Positions 1-6,439 of a stretch of 27,782 nt of DNA are shown here, one piece after another. The stretch is from an uncultured Bacilli bacterium (GTDB lineage: Bacteria; Bacillota_I; Bacilli_A; RF39; UBA660): the NCBI GenBank assembly GCA_934097255.1, contig CAKONT010000002.1:1-27782 (forward strand). The letters are read 5' to 3'. The first letter of the stretch is position 1, and every line of letters starts with the position of its first letter. Position numbers and translations under genes: made by a program. The notes under the pieces were generated by a model, which was not told where the DNA came from, searched no databases, and saw only the letters and a list, made by a program, of their open reading frames with translations.

Positions 1-709
1 GTATAACTGCTCCTATTATTCCTAAAAATATTCCTTCAACAATAAATGGTAGTTTGATTCTTCCATTACTTGCACCTACAAGTCTCATAATAGATATCTC
101 TTTTTTTCTTGAAAAAATAGTTAATTTTATCGTATTTATAATTAAAAAAATTGTAACTATTATTAAAGATCCCGCTGCTATTATCGTTATTTTTTCAATA
201 GTATTAAACGTTTTTACTAATCTTTCGACAAGTCCTTCTCCGTATTGAACTGAATTAACATTATCAAGTTTTTTTATACTCTTGGCTGTTTTACTAATAT
301 TATTAACATCTATTACTTTTATCGTATATGTATCCTGTAATGGATTAGTTTCATCATCCCAATCAGCTAAAATATCACTTAACTCATCATAATCTTTTGC
401 CATCGCATCTTTTACTTCTCTTTTAGATTTAAATTCATAAGTTTCAACATTATCAAGTTTTTTTATTTCACTTTCAAAAACTTTTCTTTCTTCTTCCAAA
501 ACATCTGAATTTAAAAATGCAACTATGGTAACATCTTGTTTTATTTCATTAGCAAAATTTTCAACATTTCTTGAGAAAAGAATTGCAGAAGAAATAATTA
601 TTAATGTTATTGTTATACAAGAAACAGAGGCAAGTGACAAACTAAAATTTCTTCCTACACTTTTAAAAGCATCTCTAACACTTCTAAAAAAAGCTCTAAA
701 ACTTTTCAT
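1..709 (-). CDS. ftsX: Cell-division protein FtsX, C-terminus cut by window edge
   Basis: Membrane subunit of the FtsEX complex, which couples ATP hydrolysis by FtsE to activation of peptidoglycan hydrolases. The visible 236 residues start MKSFRAFFRSVRDAFKSVGRN. They show a first membrane segment at about residues 24-44, an extracellular domain of about 120 residues, a second hydrophobic segment at about 170-195, and the motif EISIMRLVGAS leading into a third segment (IVEGIFLGIIGAVI) where the window ends. FtsX proteins are usually close to 300 residues, so about 60 are missing beyond the edge. The ATG at 709 overlaps the end of ftsE by 14 bases, the usual coupled arrangement. The family call is secure; only the end is unseen. 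Confidence 0.95.
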   Translation of the reverse strand, partial: MKSFRAFFRSVRDAFKSVGRNFSLSLASVSCITITLIIISSAILFSRNVENFANEIKQDVTIVAFLNSDVLEEERKVFESEIKKLDNVETYEFKSKREVKDAMAKDYDELSDILADWDDETNPLQDTYTIKVIDVNNISKTAKSIKKLDNVNSVQYGEGLVERLVKTFNTIEKITIIAAGSLIIVTIFLIINTIKLTIFSRKKEISIMRLVGASNGRIKLPFIVEGIFLGIIGAVI

Positions 710-1394
710 TTTTAAACTCACCACCTTTATAATCCTTGACAAGTCTTCCATCTTTTAAAACGAGTACTCTTTTTTTCATTTTTTCAACAATTGTAATATC
801 ATGAGTAACCATTAAAATTGTTGTCCCTAACTCTTTATTAATTTTATCTAAAATATCCATTATTTCCATACTTATTACTGGGTCTAAATTTCCAGTTGGC
901 TCGTCACAAATCAAAATTGTTGGTCTATTTACAATTGCTCTTGCTATGGCAACTCTTTGTTGTTCTCCACCGGATAATTTATCAGGATAAGTTTTTGCTT
1001 TGTCTTTTAAACCAACTTTATCTAATGTTTCAATAACTCTAGGTCTTATTTCACTTGATAATGCACCAATAACCTCGAGCACAAAAGCAACGTTTTCATA
1101 AACCGTAAGCTTAGGAAGTAACTTATAGTCTTGAAAAACAACCCCTAACTTTCTTCTTAATTTATATACTTTAGAATTTCTTAATTTAACAATATTTACA
1201 CCACCTAGAGTTATTTCACCTCTTGTTGGCTTTAATTCTCTATAAAGCATTTTAATAAGTGTTGATTTACCACTTCCTGAACCACCGATTATAAAAACAA
1301 ATTCTCCCTTTTCAATAGTTAAGTTCAAATCATATATTGCTCCGACACCGTTTGGGTATGTCTTATAAACATTTTTCATCGTAATAATTTCCAT
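696..1394 (-). CDS. ftsE: Cell-division ATP-binding protein FtsE
   Basis: Cytoplasmic ABC ATPase partner of FtsX. At 232 residues it is full length. Seen in order: Walker A GGSGSGKST (37-45), Q-loop VFQDYKLL (Gln88), signature LSGGEQQ (140-146), Walker B LICDEP followed by TGNLDP (161-171), and the switch histidine in VTHD (198). The N-terminal KNVYKTYPNG matches the FtsE consensus. The start is less certain: ATG at 1394 has only a distant AAGGGA upstream, and an in-frame ATG five codons later gives MKNVYK. It overlaps ftsX by 14 bases. A TATAAT lies about 65 bases upstream, so ftsEX may be transcribed separately from the yitT pair. Confidence 0.96.
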   Translation of the reverse strand: MEIITMKNVYKTYPNGVGAIYDLNLTIEKGEFVFIIGGSGSGKSTLIKMLYRELKPTRGEITLGGVNIVKLRNSKVYKLRRKLGVVFQDYKLLPKLTVYENVAFVLEVIGALSSEIRPRVIETLDKVGLKDKAKTYPDKLSGGEQQRVAIARAIVNRPTILICDEPTGNLDPVISMEIMDILDKINKELGTTILMVTHDITIVEKMKKRVLVLKDGRLVKDYKGGEFKNEKF

Positions 1395-1458
1395 ACTTTA
1401 CTTAATCCGTCCCTTCAAATATTTCATAGCATGATATAAAACTTATTATCACTAAATA

Positions 1459-1467
1459 ATTATATCA
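1459..1467 (-). promoter_or_regulatory. Candidate extended -10 promoter for ftsEX
   Basis: The minus strand reads TGATATAAT here: a perfect TATAAT with the TGN extension. No good -35 hexamer lies 17 bases upstream, so it would depend on the extended -10. It overlaps the last codon of the upstream yitT gene and leaves a leader of about 60 bases before ftsE. Confidence 0.5.
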
Positions 1468-2389
1468 TATTATTCGACAAAATCCTAGAAATCGGACCAT
1501 CTTTTTTATTTCTTTTTGCATTAAGCTTTCTATCTTGATGAAACGCTTCATAACTTTCACTAACAACAACAAAAGCATTTTTATCGATTTCCATTATCTT
1601 TTCTTTTAACTTTTCATATTTAGAAGTTGAAACAACACTCATCAAAGCCTTACCACTTTTCTTATCATACATTCCTTTAATATTAAAAATGGTTACATCG
1701 TGTCCTAATTCATTCATAATATAATCTTTAATATCTTCGTATTTATCACTTACAATATAAAACATTTTATTTATTTTGTTACCAATAAGAATATTTTCAC
1801 TAATAATTCTACTTATATATAAAGTAACAATCGCATACATAACCATATTAAATCCGAATAAAAAACCTCCCATAACAACTATCATACCATTTATTAATAA
1901 ACTAACTAATGTAATAGATATATTAAACTCTTTATGGATTATTTTATATAAAATACCTAATCCACCTGTATTTAATCCAACTTTATATATAAGCCCATTA
2001 CTAACTCCAGTAAAAAAACCAGCACAAAGACAAAGTAAAAATTTTGATGATGTTTCTAAATACAAAATATCTGTAACAAAAGATAACTTTTTAATTAAAA
2101 ATGGATAAAAAACGGCAATAAATAGGGCTGCATAAGTATCATTTTTATCTAAAAATATAAAACTAAAAATAATTAAAAATATCGATATTACAAATATAGT
2201 AGTTGAAGGCTCTAGATAAAATAAATCTTTAAAAATAATACCAAGTCCACCAGTTCCTCCTAAAACAAGATTAATTGGAACAACAAATAAATTATATTGC
2301 AAAGAAGATATTGAAATAGCAATAAATAAAACAAAATATCTTGCAATAAGGTTTTTAAAAGATTTTTTTTGAACTATCTTATCTTTCAT
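1460..2389 (-). CDS. YitT-family membrane protein (copy 1)
   Basis: A 309-residue integral membrane protein of the YitT family. The N-terminal two-thirds holds five or six hydrophobic segments (family PF02588), and a soluble C-terminal domain of the DUF2179 type contains NELGHDVTIFNIKGMY and EIDKNAFVVVSESYEA. The family's biochemical role is not established. It is a diverged paralogue of the next gene: both share the VMGG/VLGA-FLFG-MYA membrane motif and the MNELGH...DKNAF...SYE pattern. It follows that gene by three bases, so the two are cotranscribed. A lysine-rich tail of about 20 residues extends beyond the paralogue's end. Confidence 0.88.
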   Translation of the reverse strand: MKDKIVQKKSFKNLIARYFVLFIAISISSLQYNLFVVPINLVLGGTGGLGIIFKDLFYLEPSTTIFVISIFLIIFSFIFLDKNDTYAALFIAVFYPFLIKKLSFVTDILYLETSSKFLLCLCAGFFTGVSNGLIYKVGLNTGGLGILYKIIHKEFNISITLVSLLINGMIVVMGGFLFGFNMVMYAIVTLYISRIISENILIGNKINKMFYIVSDKYEDIKDYIMNELGHDVTIFNIKGMYDKKSGKALMSVVSTSKYEKLKEKIMEIDKNAFVVVSESYEAFHQDRKLNAKRNKKDGPISRILSNNMI

Positions 2390-2392
2390 AAA

Positions 2393-3238
2393 TTAAAAAC
2401 CTCCCATAACTTCATAAGAATCTATTACGGTAAAAAAGGCATTTTTGTCTATTTCTTTTATTCCATTTTTAAATTTATAATATTCTTTTGTAGGAATAAC
2501 AGTAAATAAAACTGAAGTTTTTTGATTAGTGAACCCTCCTTTAGCAGAAAAAACAGTAATCGTATGACCTAACTCATTTATAACAAAGGAAGATATTTCT
2601 TCTTCTTTTTCTGTAATAATATAAAAAGATTTGCAATTTGAAATACCTAAAAGTATTTTATCTGTTAAAAAACTAATTATATATAAGATAATAACTGCAT
2701 ACATAAATTTAGTAATTCCGAAAATAAAAGCTCCTAAAACAACTATTGCACCATCTATTATTAACATAGAAGTACCAATAGATACTTTTAAATATTTAGA
2801 TAATATCTGATTTATAATATCTGTTCCACCGGTTGTAAAACCACTTTTAAATACAATTCCAGCACCTATTCCATATATTACTCCTCCAAAAAATGCTATA
2901 AGTAGTTGATCTGATAAATCAAGAGTAATTAATAAAGTTATTTTAGAAGTCATTTTTATAAAAATAGGCAAAAGAATTGTTCCTAAAATAGAACATGAAG
3001 TTTTCTTTTTATCTAGAAATATAAACGACAATAAAAGACAAAAGATAGAAGATATAAGTATAAAAGAAATTGGATTTATACCATATATTTCTTTTACAAT
3101 GATACTAAGACCACTAACTCCACCAAAAACAATATTATTTGGAAGAAAAAATAAATTAAACGATATAGCAATAAGAAACATGCCAAAAACTGATTTTACA
3201 TATCTAAAAATATTATTTTTATTTAATAATTTATTCAT
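2393..3238 (-). CDS. YitT-family membrane protein (copy 2)
   Basis: A 281-residue paralogue of the neighbouring gene with the same layout: hydrophobic segments over about residues 10-200 (including GGVSGLSIIVKEIYG and TTGGTDIINQIL) and a C-terminal DUF2179-type domain (VINELGHTITVFSAKGG, EIDKNAFFTVIDSYEV). The ATG at 3238 overlaps the end of prfB by eight bases (ATGAATAA), so translation is probably coupled to prfB. Family membership is clear; function is unknown. The pair sits between prfB and ftsEX, which are direct neighbours in many Firmicutes. Confidence 0.88.
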   Translation of the reverse strand: MNKLLNKNNIFRYVKSVFGMFLIAISFNLFFLPNNIVFGGVSGLSIIVKEIYGINPISFILISSIFCLLLSFIFLDKKKTSCSILGTILLPIFIKMTSKITLLITLDLSDQLLIAFFGGVIYGIGAGIVFKSGFTTGGTDIINQILSKYLKVSIGTSMLIIDGAIVVLGAFIFGITKFMYAVIILYIISFLTDKILLGISNCKSFYIITEKEEEISSFVINELGHTITVFSAKGGFTNQKTSVLFTVIPTKEYYKFKNGIKEIDKNAFFTVIDSYEVMGGF

Positions 3239-4335
3239 GGTCTTTAACGCTCCTTAAATATCCTTCGATAAACATATCAATATCTCCATCCATAACTTTA
3301 CTAATATTAGATGTTTCAATAGAAGTTCTATGATCTTTTACAAGAGAATATGGGTGCATTACATAACTTCTAATTTGAGAACCAAAAGCAATATCCATAC
3401 TTTTACCTTTAATTTTTGAAAGACGTCTTTCTTCTTCTTCTTTTTTTGTCATTAAAAGTTTACTTTTTAAAATTTGCATTGCATGTTCTTTATTTTGAAT
3501 TTGACTTCTTTCATTTTGACACGTTACAACTATTTTTAATGGTAAATATGTAATTCTAACAGCACTATCTGTTGTATTAACACCTTGTCCTCCAGCACCG
3601 GTTGATCGATAAACATCTATTTTTATTTCATCATCTTTTATTGTTATATCGTTATTTTCTATAATTTCCGGTGTAACATCTACTGAAGCAAAAGATGTAT
3701 GTCTTTTGTTATTCGCATCAAAAGGAGATAATCTAACTAATCTATGAACCCCTTTTTCACATTTTAAATATCCATAACAATTAAAACCTTTAACTATCAT
3801 AGAAACACTTTTTATTCCTGCTTCTTCGCCATCTTGATAATCAACTATTTCATAAGAATATCCTTTTCTTTCGAAATATCTTCTATACATTCTAAAAAGC
3901 ATCATAGCCCAATCACAACTTTCTGTTCCACCGGCTCCAGAATGTATTTCAAAAATACAATTACAATTGTCATATTCTTTATTTAACAAAACTTCAATTT
4001 CTAATTTTTCTAAAGATGTTTTTATCTCTTTTTCTTCGTCTCTTATTAAATCAATAATTTCAACATCGTCTTCTGATACATCATTTAATGTTTTAATATT
4101 TTCTGTTATTTTATTTTTTAACGTCGATATTTTATCAATAATTTCTTCGAGATTTCTTTGTTCAATTGATAATTTTTTTAGTTTGTTATTGTCGCTCCAA
4201 ACACTCTTATCTTGTAACAAAGCTTTTATATCAACTAATCTTTTTTCTTTTGAAGAAACGTCAAAGATGCCTCCATAATTCATTTATATTTTTTTCATAA
4301 CTAATAAACACATTCTTTAATTCTCTATAATCCAT
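3231..4335 (-). CDS. prfB: Peptide chain release factor 2, made by programmed +1 frameshift
   Basis: RF2 terminates translation at UGA and UAA. Both diagnostic motifs are present: SPF, which reads the stop codon (about residues 203-205), and the catalytic GGQ (about 248-250). The true start is ATG at 4335, seven bases after a perfect AGGAGG (4343-4348). Frame 0 runs for 24 codons (MDYRELKNVFISYEKNINEL, then WRHL) and hits UGA at 4263-4261. A +1 shift at CUU-UGA continues into 343 more codons, giving 367 residues, normal for RF2. A caller that ignores the shift would place the start at 4283 (MNYGGIF), which is an artefact. It overlaps the next yitT gene by eight bases. Confidence 0.96.
4260..4275 (-). 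promoter_or_regulatory. prfB: prfB autoregulatory +1 frameshift site
   Basis: The minus strand reads UGG AGG CAU CUU UGA C. An internal Shine-Dalgarno-like GGAGG lies three bases upstream of the slippery CUU, followed by in-frame UGA and C. This is the same arrangement and spacing as the classical prfB switch (AGG GGG UAU CUU UGA C). When RF2 is scarce, the ribosome slips from CUU to UUU and enters the main frame. Confidence 0.95.
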
Positions 4336-4366
4336 AATATATCCTCCTAATTTTTTCTTTACATAT

Positions 4367-4395
4367 ATTATAACAAACGAAAAAGTTATTAACAA
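4367..4395 (-). promoter_or_regulatory. prfB promoter
   Basis: TTGTTA at 4390-4395, a 17-base spacer, and TATAAT at 4367-4372 on the minus strand, followed by AGGAGG and the prfB ATG. The -35 lies inside an inverted repeat whose arms contain the same TTATTAACA motif that fills the origin. Confidence 0.75.
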
Positions 4396-4410
4396 CAATT
4401 GTTAATAACT
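4380..4410 (-). terminator. AT-rich hairpin ending the SHOCT gene; contains two TTATTAACA motifs
   Basis: Perfect 10-bp arms (AGTTATTAAC / GTTAATAACT) around a 7-base loop, followed on the minus strand by five T. The 5' arm begins within the TAG stop of the upstream gene. With only two G-C pairs the stem is weak as a terminator. The arms contain TTATTAACA at 4386-4394 (plus) and 4400-4408 (minus), so a DnaA-binding role is an alternative reading. Confidence 0.5.
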
Positions 4411-4792
4411 AATTATTTAATATCTTTTCTTTTTCACTTTCAAATTCTTCTTTTGAAAGCACTTTATCATCATACAATTTCTTTATTTTTTCAAGCTCAT
4501 CGTATTTATTATATGAACTTTTTTTATTAGTTGTGGAACTATCAATTGTTAAATAGAATATAAGTGATAAAATTCCACTTATTTGACATATAAAAAGGAA
4601 AACAATTGTCCAAATAAGAATTATATCCTTTTTTTCTTTAATTTCTTCGTCACTTAGCATTGCAATTTCTTTTAGTTTGTTACCACCTATAATCATAGGA
4701 ATACCAACAATTGCTCCTACTATTGTAACACAACAAATAACACCTATTATAAAAGAAACCATACCTGATACTTTTAGTAAACTTTTATCCAT
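4409..4792 (-). CDS. Small membrane protein with C-terminal SHOCT-like domain
   Basis: 127 residues. Two hydrophobic segments (about 10-37, rich in Gly, Ile and Val, and about 58-84) are followed by a short polar linker and a C-terminal helix pair, with ELEKIKKLYDDKVLSKEEFE followed by SEKEKIL. This is the typical short SHOCT motif found at the ends of many bacterial membrane proteins. No specific function can be assigned. GGGAGG lies about eight bases upstream of the ATG. A consensus promoter inside the end of the preceding CofE-like gene suggests expression of its own. Confidence 0.75.
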   Translation of the reverse strand: MDKSLLKVSGMVSFIIGVICCVTIVGAIVGIPMIIGGNKLKEIAMLSDEEIKEKKDIILIWTIVFLFICQISGILSLIFYLTIDSSTTNKKSSYNKYDELEKIKKLYDDKVLSKEEFESEKEKILNN

Positions 4793-4822
4793 TAAAAATA
4801 CCTCCCAAAAATTAATATAATA

Positions 4823-4851
4823 ATTATACTACTCATCTGATAAATTATCAA
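4823..4851 (-). promoter_or_regulatory. Consensus promoter for the SHOCT gene
   Basis: TTGATA (4846-4851), a 17-base spacer, and TATAAT (4823-4828) on the minus strand. The -35 and spacer lie within the last codons of the CofE-like gene. The GGGAGG of the SHOCT gene follows about 20 bases further on. Confidence 0.75.
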
Positions 4852-6016
4852 AATATCCTTGAATAAATACAACAGGTGTTCCTTTATCTCCACTACCACT
4901 TGTCAAATCGCATAAAGAACCTATTAAATCTGTCAATCTTCTTGGAGTTGTACCTTGTGATGCCATATTTCCCTTTAAATTATCATCTTTATTTTTTATT
5001 TCTTTTTTGATTGCTTCTTTTAATTCTTCACCTTTTAAAGAAGAAAACTTATTATCAGAAATATATTTCAATTTTAACTCGTTAGGCGTTCCTTCTAAGC
5101 CGCTGGTGTAAAAAGGAGAAACAACAGGATCAGCTAATTCCCATATTTTTCCTACTGGATCTCTAAATGCTCCGTCACCATAAACCATTACTTCAATATT
5201 TTTTCCTGTAATCTCTTTTAATCTTCTTTTAACTTCGTTAACAAGTTTTTCTCCTGTCCTTGGAAATAATTTTAGTTTTTCTTCAGTAGATTTATTTGAA
5301 CCTAATAAACCATATGTTGGATTATAACCACTACCATTTATTGGTTCACTCATTATTTCATATAAACCATATACGTGGTTAGCACCATTTAATACAAGCT
5401 TTTCTTTTGTTTTATAGCGATTATGTATATCACAAGTTAATACATCATCAGTGTAATTCAAAATCGTTTTTGGATCGTTTGAGAGTACAAATTCTACTTC
5501 ACAGTTTTCACTCTCAATTAAATCTTTGTAGAAATTAACCATATTAAGACCTGTAAAAGGATGAGTATAGTCTCCAAAATACTGAATATAATCTTCTTCT
5601 TTAATTACATCAGATAAACTAAACTTACTTTTCTCAAGACGATCTTCATCTAAAACTCCATTACCAACTTCATCACTTGGAAAACTAAGTAACATTGTTA
5701 TTTTATCAACGCCTCGCGCTATTGCTTTTAAAATCATAGAAAATCTATTCCTACTTAAAATAGGGTACACAACACCTATTTTCTTACTAGGAAATTTTCT
5801 TCTAATATCTTCTGCAATATCGTCTACAAAAGCATAATTTCCTTCGCTAATCGCAACAACAGCTTCAGTTATAGCAACAATATCGCGATCTCTAAATTCA
5901 AATTTTTCACTTTCTCTTGCTTTCATTAATGAATCAACAACAATGCTTGCTAAATCATCATTTTCTTTGATAATTGGTGTTCTAATACCTCTTACAACTG
6001 TACCAACATTTCTCAT
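4829..6016 (-). CDS. CofE-like gamma-glutamyl ligase family protein
   Basis: A 395-residue soluble protein resembling the coenzyme F420-0:L-glutamate ligase family (PF01996). Family-like features are the N-terminal GTVVRGIRTPIIKENDDL, the RDIVAITEAVVAISEGN segment, VMVYGDGAFRDPVGKIWELADPVVSP in the middle, and ASQGTTPRRLTDLIGSLCDL near the end. CofE in methanogens and actinobacteria adds glutamate to F420-0. No F420 biosynthesis or F420-dependent gene is visible here, so the substrate in this organism is unknown and a different gamma-glutamyl transfer is plausible. AGGAG lies seven bases upstream of the ATG, with a candidate promoter further up. Family assignment is from memory of motif patterns. 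Confidence 0.72.
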   Translation of the reverse strand: MRNVGTVVRGIRTPIIKENDDLASIVVDSLMKARESEKFEFRDRDIVAITEAVVAISEGNYAFVDDIAEDIRRKFPSKKIGVVYPILSRNRFSMILKAIARGVDKITMLLSFPSDEVGNGVLDEDRLEKSKFSLSDVIKEEDYIQYFGDYTHPFTGLNMVNFYKDLIESENCEVEFVLSNDPKTILNYTDDVLTCDIHNRYKTKEKLVLNGANHVYGLYEIMSEPINGSGYNPTYGLLGSNKSTEEKLKLFPRTGEKLVNEVKRRLKEITGKNIEVMVYGDGAFRDPVGKIWELADPVVSPFYTSGLEGTPNELKLKYISDNKFSSLKGEELKEAIKKEIKNKDDNLKGNMASQGTTPRRLTDLIGSLCDLTSGSGDKGTPVVFIQGYFDNLSDE

Positions 6017-6041
6017 ATCTAATCTCCTATCTTACAAAAGT

Positions 6042-6070
6042 ATTGTAACATTAGTTTTATAGTTTAGTAA
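6042..6070 (-). promoter_or_regulatory. Candidate promoter for the CofE-like gene
   Basis: The minus strand has TTACTA (6065-6070), a 17-base spacer and TACAAT (6042-6047), with TGT directly before the -10 (extended -10). It lies 26 bases upstream of the ATG at 6016. Confidence 0.6.
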
Positions 6071-6109
6071 ACTTATTTTTGTAATTATTGAGAAAGAAAA
6101 AGATAGCTA

Positions 6110-6153
6110 AAACAATGAATAGGGTGTACATAGATACACCCTATTCATTGTTT
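6110..6153. terminator. Strong 19-bp hairpin, probably a terminator
   Basis: Perfect 19-bp inverted repeat: AAACAATGAATAGGGTGTA, a 6-base loop, then its exact complement. It is the most GC-containing stem in the window. T-rich sequence follows on the minus strand (TAGCTATCTTTTTC) and, more weakly, on the plus strand. It overlaps the stop of the decayed RhuM reading frame and separates it from the CofE-like gene. Confidence 0.75.
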
Positions 6154-6379
6154 GCTTTATCATCAATTTTATTACTTATTACTTTTAATATTTCTAAATA
6201 TTCTTTTTCCACTGGACTTAAAGATATTTTTAATATGCAAACTTATATTTTGTTTAGTCGTATCATATAAGTCAGCCATTTGTTGTTGAGATAACCATAC
6301 TGTTTCATTTTGTAATTTAACATCTATTTTTGTCATTCCATCATCAGTTTGATAAATTACACTATTATTGTGCCTCCAT
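6141..6379 (-). pseudogene. Remnant of a RhuM-family gene
   Basis: On the minus strand, 6366 to 6172 translates as NSVIYQTDDGMTKIDVKLQ, NETVWLSQQQMADLYDTTKQ, NISLHIKNIF and then unrelated residues to a stop. This matches the conserved N-terminus of RhuM-family proteins, which normally exceed 300 residues. An ATG with GGAG context at 6379 is out of frame with it by one base. After the KNIF codons the coding potential continues in another frame (LSPVEKEYLEILK and on to TAG at 6141). I read this as a start-proximal frameshift plus a large internal deletion. RhuM genes are typical of horizontally acquired regions. The identity of the second-frame tail is not known. Confidence 0.7.
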
Positions 6380-6389
6380 TTCTATTAGA

Positions 6390-6431
6390 TTTTAAAAGGT
6401 GTCAACAAATATAATCATTGTTCACACCTTT
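6390..6431 (-). terminator. secA terminator
   Basis: Arms of 14 bases (6395-6408 and 6418-6431) with one mismatch enclose a 9-base loop and are followed on the minus strand by TTTTAAAATCT. The stem begins nine bases after the secA stop. Confidence 0.7.
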
Positions 6432-6439
6432 ATTTTATA

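Noticed and set aside
300..308. Isolated TTATTAACA in ftsX (others at 19102, 23882 and 26432 inside genes)
   Set aside because: Single copies inside coding sequence occur at about the rate expected from base composition, so they are not evidence of DnaA binding.
54..758. Plus-strand open frames opposite ftsX
   Set aside because: The minus strand encodes a clear FtsX sequence over the same bases; the plus frames show no family features.
3231..4283. prfB starting at MNYGGIF
   Set aside because: There is no Shine-Dalgarno at the right distance, and the frame joins an upstream, well-initiated frame through the classical CUU UGA frameshift site.
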